Shown here: positions 5,866 to 9,305 of the stretch, piece by piece
Layout of the letters: each line of letters opens with the position of its first letter
Numbering within the stretch: position 1 is the first letter of the stretch
Source of the DNA: Variovorax sp.
GTDB lineage: Bacteria > Pseudomonadota > Gammaproteobacteria > Burkholderiales > Burkholderiaceae_C
Assembly (NCBI GenBank): GCA_028292835.1
Contig: JAQGLP010000367.1
Location: 1-9,305, forward strand
Length of the DNA: 9,305 nt
Direction: 5' to 3'
Program-made: the position numbers and the translations under genes
Notes under the pieces: model-generated
What the model was told of the DNA's origin: nothing
What the model saw: only the letters and a program-made list of their open reading frames with translations
The model's database searches: none

Positions 5866-7593
5866 TCAGTGGCCCGACGCCCTGGAAGCGCCCAGGCCGG
5901 TTTCCGAGCGCACCTGCTGCGCCGGGAAGGCCGCGCGCTCGCGCGCCGCATTGGCGCTGCGGTCGGTGATGGAAAACAGCCAGATGCCCAGGAAGCCGAG
6001 CGCCATCGAGAACAGCGCGGGCGAAGCGTAGGGGAACAGCGCCGAGCCCGGCGGATAGCCCAGCGTCGCCTCCCACACCGACGGCGACACGATGGTCAGG
6101 CCCACCGACGAGATCAGGCCCAGGAAGCCCCCGATCACCGCGCCGCGCGTGGTGCAGTCCTTCCACAGCACCGACATGAACAGCACCGGGAAGTTGGCCG
6201 AGGCCGCGACCGCGAACGCCAGCGACACCATGAAGGCGATGTTTTGCTTCTCGAAGGCGATGCCCAGCAGGACGGCGACGATGCCCAGCGCCACCGTCGT
6301 GATGCGCGACACCCTCAGCTCGGCGGCGCTGTCGGCCTTGCCCTTCTTGACGAGCGTGGCGTAGAGGTCGTGCGACACCGCCGAAGCGCCCGAGAGCGTG
6401 AGCCCGGCCACCACCGCCAGGATGGTCGCGAAGGCCACCGCCGAGATGAAGCCGTAGAACACGTTGCCGCCGACCGACTTCGCCACCAGCACCGCCGCCA
6501 TGTTGGCCGCCCCGCCGCCGCCCTTGATGGTGCCGGTGGCGGTGTCGGCGAACTCGGGGTTGGTGAGCACCAGCGTGATCGCGCCGAAGCCGATGATGAA
6601 GATCAGCAGGTAGAAGTAGCCGATCCACGTGGTGGCCCAGAACACCGACGCGCGCGCCTGCTTGGCGTCGGGCACGGTGAAGAAGCGCATCAGGATGTGC
6701 GGCAACCCCGCCGTGCCGAACATGAGTGCGATGCCGAAGGAGATGGCGGAGATCGGGTCCTTCACGAAGCCCCCCGGGCCCATGATGCTGCGGCCGATGG
6801 ACAGCGCCTCGGCCGGACTCTTGCCGCCGTTGGCCGCGATCTGCGAGCGCACCTGCACCGACTTGGCGAACAGGGCCTCGGGGCTGAAGCCGAACTGCGC
6901 CAGCACCATGATGGCCATGAAGGTCACCCCGGCCAGCAGCAGGCAGGCCTTGATGATCTGCACCCAGGTGGTCGCGGTCATGCCGCCGAACAGCACATAC
7001 ACCATCATCAGCGCCCCCACGATGACCACCGCCACCCAGTAGTCCAGGCCGAACAGCAGCTTGATGAGCTGGCCCGCGCCGACCATCTGCGCGATCAGAT
7101 AGAACGCCACCACCACCAGCGTGCCCGAGGCGGCGAAGGCGCGGATGGGGCCCGGCTGGAAGCGGTAGCCCGCCACGTCGGCGAAGGTGAACTTGCCCAG
7201 GTTGCGCAGCCGCTCGGCCATCAGGAAGGTGATGATCGGCCAGCCCACCAGGAACCCGATCGAGTAGATCAGGCCGTCGTAGCCGGTGGCCATGACCGCC
7301 GCCGAAATGCCCAGGAAGGACGCCGCCGACATATAGTCGCCGGCGATCGCCAGGCCGTTCTGGAACCCGGTGATGCCGCCGCCGGCGGTGTAGAAGTCGG
7401 AGGCGGACTTGGTCTTGGCGGCGGCCCGCTTGGTGATCCAGAGCGTCAGCAGCACGAAGCCCAGGAACATCGCGATGGCGATCCAGTTGGTCGGCTGCTT
7501 GGCCACCTGACCGAGATCGGCGCCGGCGGCCCGGGCGCCACCCGCGGCGCCCAGCAGCCCGGCCAGCGCCAGGAGATTGTTGCGGGCGTTCAT
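5866..7593 (-). CDS. actP: Acetate/cation symporter ActP
   Basis: A 575-residue sodium:solute symporter closely resembling E. coli ActP, which takes up acetate and other short monocarboxylates across the inner membrane with a cation. A signal-like N-terminus (residues 1-23, ending ARAAGA) precedes QPTNW. Next come the strongly conserved YTAGGGITGFQNGLAIAGDY (68-87) with MSAASFLGIS, GYDGLIYSIGFLVGWP, LYGG-like repeats of the SSS fold, TAGLPHILMRFFTVPDA and AVAFATILAVVAGLTL. The C-terminus retains ITDRSANAARERAAF and RSETG, as in E. coli. Two loops look longer than the E. coli protein, most clearly a gain of about 15 residues after FSPEALF. Its ATG overlaps the yjcH stop (ATGA), with GGAAG upstream inside yjcH, so translation is coupled. 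No acs gene is adjacent in the window. Confidence 0.95.
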   Translation of the reverse strand: MNARNNLLALAGLLGAAGGARAAGADLGQVAKQPTNWIAIAMFLGFVLLTLWITKRAAAKTKSASDFYTAGGGITGFQNGLAIAGDYMSAASFLGISAAVMATGYDGLIYSIGFLVGWPIITFLMAERLRNLGKFTFADVAGYRFQPGPIRAFAASGTLVVVAFYLIAQMVGAGQLIKLLFGLDYWVAVVIVGALMMVYVLFGGMTATTWVQIIKACLLLAGVTFMAIMVLAQFGFSPEALFAKSVQVRSQIAANGGKSPAEALSIGRSIMGPGGFVKDPISAISFGIALMFGTAGLPHILMRFFTVPDAKQARASVFWATTWIGYFYLLIFIIGFGAITLVLTNPEFADTATGTIKGGGGAANMAAVLVAKSVGGNVFYGFISAVAFATILAVVAGLTLSGASAVSHDLYATLVKKGKADSAAELRVSRITTVALGIVAVLLGIAFEKQNIAFMVSLAFAVAASANFPVLFMSVLWKDCTTRGAVIGGFLGLISSVGLTIVSPSVWEATLGYPPGSALFPYASPALFSMALGFLGIWLFSITDRSANAARERAAFPAQQVRSETGLGASRASGH

Positions 7594-7898
7594 TTGGAGG
7601 CTTCCTTCAGGATTTCCTGGGTGAGCGTGTCGAATTCGCCGTTGGCGCGACGCACGTAGATGCCCGTGATCACGATCGTGAAAACGATCACGCCGAGGCC
7701 GATCGGGATGCCCAGCGTGGTGGCGCCCGTGCCTATCGGCCGGGCGAGAAAAGGCTTGTCGAACGCGATCAGCGCGATGTAGCCGTAATAGACGAGCAGC
7801 ATCAGCACCGTCAGCGTGATGCCGATGCGGTTGCGCTTGCGTCGCAACGCCAGGTATTTGGGATTGCGCTGGATCTTGTCCACGACCGGGTCGATCAT
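7590..7898 (-). CDS. yjcH: DUF485 inner-membrane protein YjcH
   Basis: A 102-residue protein of the DUF485 family that habitually precedes actP; its function is unsettled, but it is a small inner-membrane partner or accessory of the symporter operon. Two membrane segments are visible at about 25-46 and 63-82, and the family motif GIPIGLGVIVFTIVITGIY (63-81) with RRANGEFD is intact. The frame is open further upstream to an ATG at 7976, but the conserved protein begins MIDPVVDKIQRNP at 7898. That ATG has a strong GAGGAG six bases ahead (7905-7910 on the plus strand), whereas the upstream extension looks like untranslated leader. The stop overlaps the actP start by 4 bp. Confidence 0.93.
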   Translation of the reverse strand: MIDPVVDKIQRNPKYLALRRKRNRIGITLTVLMLLVYYGYIALIAFDKPFLARPIGTGATTLGIPIGLGVIVFTIVITGIYVRRANGEFDTLTQEILKEASK

Positions 7899-7904
7899 GT
7901 TTGT

Positions 7905-7910
7905 CTCCTC
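7905..7910 (-). promoter_or_regulatory. Shine-Dalgarno sequence of yjcH
   Basis: On the minus strand this reads GAGGAG, separated by six bases (ACAAAC) from the ATG at 7898-7896. It is the strongest ribosome-binding site in the leader and decides in favour of the 102-residue start over the longer 128-residue frame. Confidence 0.8.
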
Positions 7911-8150
7911 GAGGATGAAGTCGGATGGAACGCGGCCTGCACCGTGTGGCAGGAGAACCGTTTTTTCATTCTGCAATCCGGGCTGACCGAGCGCTTACGC
8001 GGCCCGGGAGGGACAGCGTTCCAGCCCCGCTCTCCGACGAATTCCGCCGCCGGGCGCCTTCGTCCCGCACGTTCAAGCGACGCGACGCGGAAGGGGAAAA
8101 GCACCGCGTTTCGCATTGAAAAATCCTGCCCAAGGGTTAGCACTTAATTC

Positions 8151-8220
8151 GTCAGGCTCGCTTCAGCCTCTCGTCAGTTTTCGTCAGGCAAGCGTCAGAT
8201 TCCGGTCAGTCATGCATCAG
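8151..8220 (+). promoter_or_regulatory. Array of seven helically phased TCAG half-sites, probable multi-site operator
   Basis: The core TCAG occurs at 8152, 8163, 8174, 8184, 8195, 8206 and 8217, giving intervals of 11, 11, 10, 11, 11 and 11 bp. Five copies are GTCAG, one TTCAG and one ATCAG, and six of the seven are preceded by C (loose consensus CGTCAG). All are direct, on one face of the helix, and end 56 bp before the transporter ATG. Direct half-sites about 11 bp apart are the known binding layout of OmpR/PhoB-family response regulators (the PhoB box is the classic case), so the likely role is an activator or repressor site for the MHS gene, possibly also acting on yjcH-actP. The regulator is not in the window. 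Confidence 0.7.
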
Positions 8221-8229
8221 ATAGTGGAC

Positions 8230-8249
8230 GCGGGTAGTGACGTACCCGC
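8230..8249. promoter_or_regulatory. Perfect inverted repeat upstream of the MHS transporter start
   Basis: GCGGGTA (8230-8236) and TACCCGC (8243-8249) are perfect 7-bp arms around GTGACG. The dyad ends 27 bp before the ATG. It may be a repressor operator or a 5'-leader hairpin, depending on where transcription starts. A weak -10 candidate on each side (GATAGT at 8220-8225, TACAAA at 8253-8258) leaves this open. Confidence 0.5.
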
Positions 8250-8266
8250 AGTTACAAATATTTGAT

Positions 8267-8270
8267 GGAG
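8267..8270 (+). promoter_or_regulatory. Shine-Dalgarno sequence of the MHS transporter gene
   Basis: GGAG lies six bases (ACAAGA) ahead of the ATG at 8277 and fixes this start over the in-frame ATG at residue 18. Confidence 0.75.
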
Positions 8271-8276
8271 ACAAGA

Positions 8277-9305
8277 ATGACAACAACGGCAACGTCCTCA
8301 CGGCCTCTCGGAGCCGCCTCCAGACCCATGACGCCGGAGGAGCGCAAGGTCATCTTCGCGTCCTCGCTCGGCACCGTGTTCGAGTGGTACGACTTCTATC
8401 TCTACGGTTCGCTGGCGGCGATCATCGCCAAGCAGTTCTTCAGCGGGCTGGACCCGAGCGCGGCCTTCATCTTCGCGCTGCTGACGTTCGCAGCGGGCTT
8501 CCTGGTGCGGCCGTTTGGCGCCATCGTGTTCGGCCGGCTGGGCGACATGATCGGGCGCAAATACACCTTCCTGGTCACCATCCTGATCATGGGCCCGTCG
8601 ACCTTCATCGTCGGCCTGCTGCCCAGCTACGCGACCATCGGCGTGGCGGCGCCGGTCATCCTGATCGCGCTGCGCATGCTGCAGGGCCTGGCGCTCGGCG
8701 GCGAGTACGGCGGCGCGGCCACTTACGTGGCCGAGCACGCGCCACACGGCAAGCGGGGCGCCTACACCTCGTGGATCCAGACCACCGCCACGCTCGGCCT
8801 GTTCCTGAGCCTGCTGGTCATCCTGGGCGTGCGCACCGCGTTCGGCGAGGACGCCTTCGGCGCCTGGGCCTGGCGCATCCCTTTCCTGGTGTCGATCGTG
8901 CTGCTCGGCATTTCGGTGTGGATTCGCCTCTCGCTGTCGGAATCGCCCGCCTTCCAGAAGATGAAGGCCGAGGGCAAGACCTCGAAGGCGCCACTGGCCG
9001 AATCCTTCGGCGAGTGGAAGAACCTGCGCATCGTGATCCTGGCGTTGCTCGGCCTGACCGCCGGCCAGGCCGTGGTCTGGTACACGGGCCAGTTTTATAC
9101 GCAGTTCTTCCTCACGCAGCAGCTCAAGGTCGACCTCACCACCGCCAACCTGCTGATCGCCGCCGCGCTGCTGCTCGGCACGCCGTTCTTCCTCGTGTTC
9201 GGCATCCTGAGCGACCGGATCGGCCGCAAGCCGATCATCATGGCGGGCCTCGCGCTCGCGGCGGTGACGTACTTCCCGATCTTCCGCGCGATCACGCACT
9301 ACGCC
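8277..9305 (+). CDS. MHS family MFS transporter (metabolite:H+ symporter), 3' end outside the window
   Basis: The first 343 codons of a major facilitator transporter; no stop is reached by base 9305. After a short hydrophilic N-terminus, SLGTVFEWYDFYLYG (30-44) marks the first membrane helix of the metabolite:H+ symporter family (ProP, KgtP, ShiA relatives). The cytoplasmic loop motif GRLGDMIGRK is at 86-95 and its second-half counterpart GILSDRIGRK at 309-318. RMLQGLALGGEYGGAATYVAEHAP (split around residues 133-156) is the MHS signature, and SESPAFQKMKAEGK starts the central loop. About eight helices are in view. The family moves organic acids, osmolytes or aromatic acids with protons; the substrate cannot be read from this part. 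Divergence from an acetate symporter operon hints at a carboxylate, but that is inference. The upstream phased array suggests dedicated regulation. Confidence 0.88.
   Translation, partial: MTTTATSSRPLGAASRPMTPEERKVIFASSLGTVFEWYDFYLYGSLAAIIAKQFFSGLDPSAAFIFALLTFAAGFLVRPFGAIVFGRLGDMIGRKYTFLVTILIMGPSTFIVGLLPSYATIGVAAPVILIALRMLQGLALGGEYGGAATYVAEHAPHGKRGAYTSWIQTTATLGLFLSLLVILGVRTAFGEDAFGAWAWRIPFLVSIVLLGISVWIRLSLSESPAFQKMKAEGKTSKAPLAESFGEWKNLRIVILALLGLTAGQAVVWYTGQFYTQFFLTQQLKVDLTTANLLIAAALLLGTPFFLVFGILSDRIGRKPIIMAGLALAAVTYFPIFRAITHYA

Larger units (their letters stand above)
7899..8276. other. Divergent intergenic region between yjcH-actP and the MHS transporter gene
   Basis: These 378 bp must hold promoters for two divergent units. 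The yjcH-proximal half (about 7925-8100) is GC-rich with no recognisable gene; short open frames there have no protein-like composition. A weak hairpin (CCTGC...GCAGG, 7936-7953) is followed after seven bases by six T residues. The composition drops to AT-richer DNA from about 8105. The transporter-proximal part (8151-8249) holds the phased half-site array and the inverted repeat listed separately. I could not identify a confident sigma-70 or sigma-54 promoter for yjcH-actP. Confidence 0.7.

Noticed and set aside
5836..7659. A 607-codon open frame on the plus strand opposite actP
   Set aside because: The product is an Arg/His/Asp/Gln-rich string with no motifs, fully antisense to the unmistakable symporter gene.
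7936..7966. Weak hairpin followed by six T residues, resembling a plus-strand terminator
   Set aside because: No plus-strand gene ends nearby, the stem is only five pairs with an eight-base loop, and seven bases separate it from the T run.
7899..7976. A 26-residue N-terminal extension of YjcH from the ATG at 7976
   Set aside because: The extension has no similarity to the family, and the ATG at 7898 has a strong GAGGAG and gives the normal length.
8137..8145. TTAGCACTT, resembling the left half of a CIRCE heat-shock element
   Set aside because: The matching right half (GAGTGCTAA after nine bases) is absent; the bases there are unrelated, and the flanking genes are transporters.
8298..9299. 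A 333-codon open frame on the minus strand opposite the MHS transporter
   Set aside because: The composition is rich in Arg, Glu, Gln and His with no recognisable domain; the plus-strand frame gives a clear transporter with family motifs.

Overview
The window is GC-rich DNA with tightly packed genes. It looks like a betaproteobacterium of the order Burkholderiales, probably Comamonadaceae (Variovorax/Acidovorax-like). This rests on the protein types, the gene order and a composite short repeat at 4824-4882 that resembles a dispersed repeat I associate with that family. The placement is inferred from pattern memory, not from a search.

Left part (1-4803, + strand): the distal end of a leucine/isovalerate catabolic (liu) operon. 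It holds the last codons of an enoyl-CoA hydratase (probably the methylglutaconyl-CoA hydratase LiuC), a DUF4126 membrane protein, the biotin-carrying alpha subunit of methylcrotonyl-CoA carboxylase (LiuD), a GhrA-type glyoxylate/hydroxypyruvate reductase, and hydroxymethylglutaryl-CoA lyase (LiuE). LiuD, LiuC and LiuE would carry out consecutive steps: methylcrotonyl-CoA to methylglutaconyl-CoA, to HMG-CoA, to acetyl-CoA plus acetoacetate. DUF4126 and ghrA are passengers with no obvious step in that route.

Middle part (4804-5865): a composite repeat, then a small four-cysteine DUF1289 protein whose start is affected by the repeat, then a DsbA-fold 2-hydroxychromene-2-carboxylate isomerase-like protein. 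The last gene converges on the actP operon, with a GC-rich hairpin between them.

Right part (5866-9305): yjcH-actP (DUF485 protein plus acetate/cation symporter) on the minus strand, overlapping by 4 bp, with no acetyl-CoA synthetase gene beside them in the window. Divergently, on the plus strand, is a metabolite:H+ symporter (MHS family) gene that runs off the window end. The 378-bp region between them holds the most striking non-coding signal: seven [GTA]TCAG half-sites phased at 11,11,10,11,11,11 bp, followed by a perfect 7-bp-arm inverted repeat just upstream of the transporter start. This looks like a multi-site operator for an OmpR/PhoB-type response regulator.

The protein-coding genes belong to familiar families. 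I see no mobile element, CRISPR array, tRNA or rRNA, and no clear new multi-gene system. The items most worth following up are the phased array and the repeat that overlaps the DUF1289 start region.
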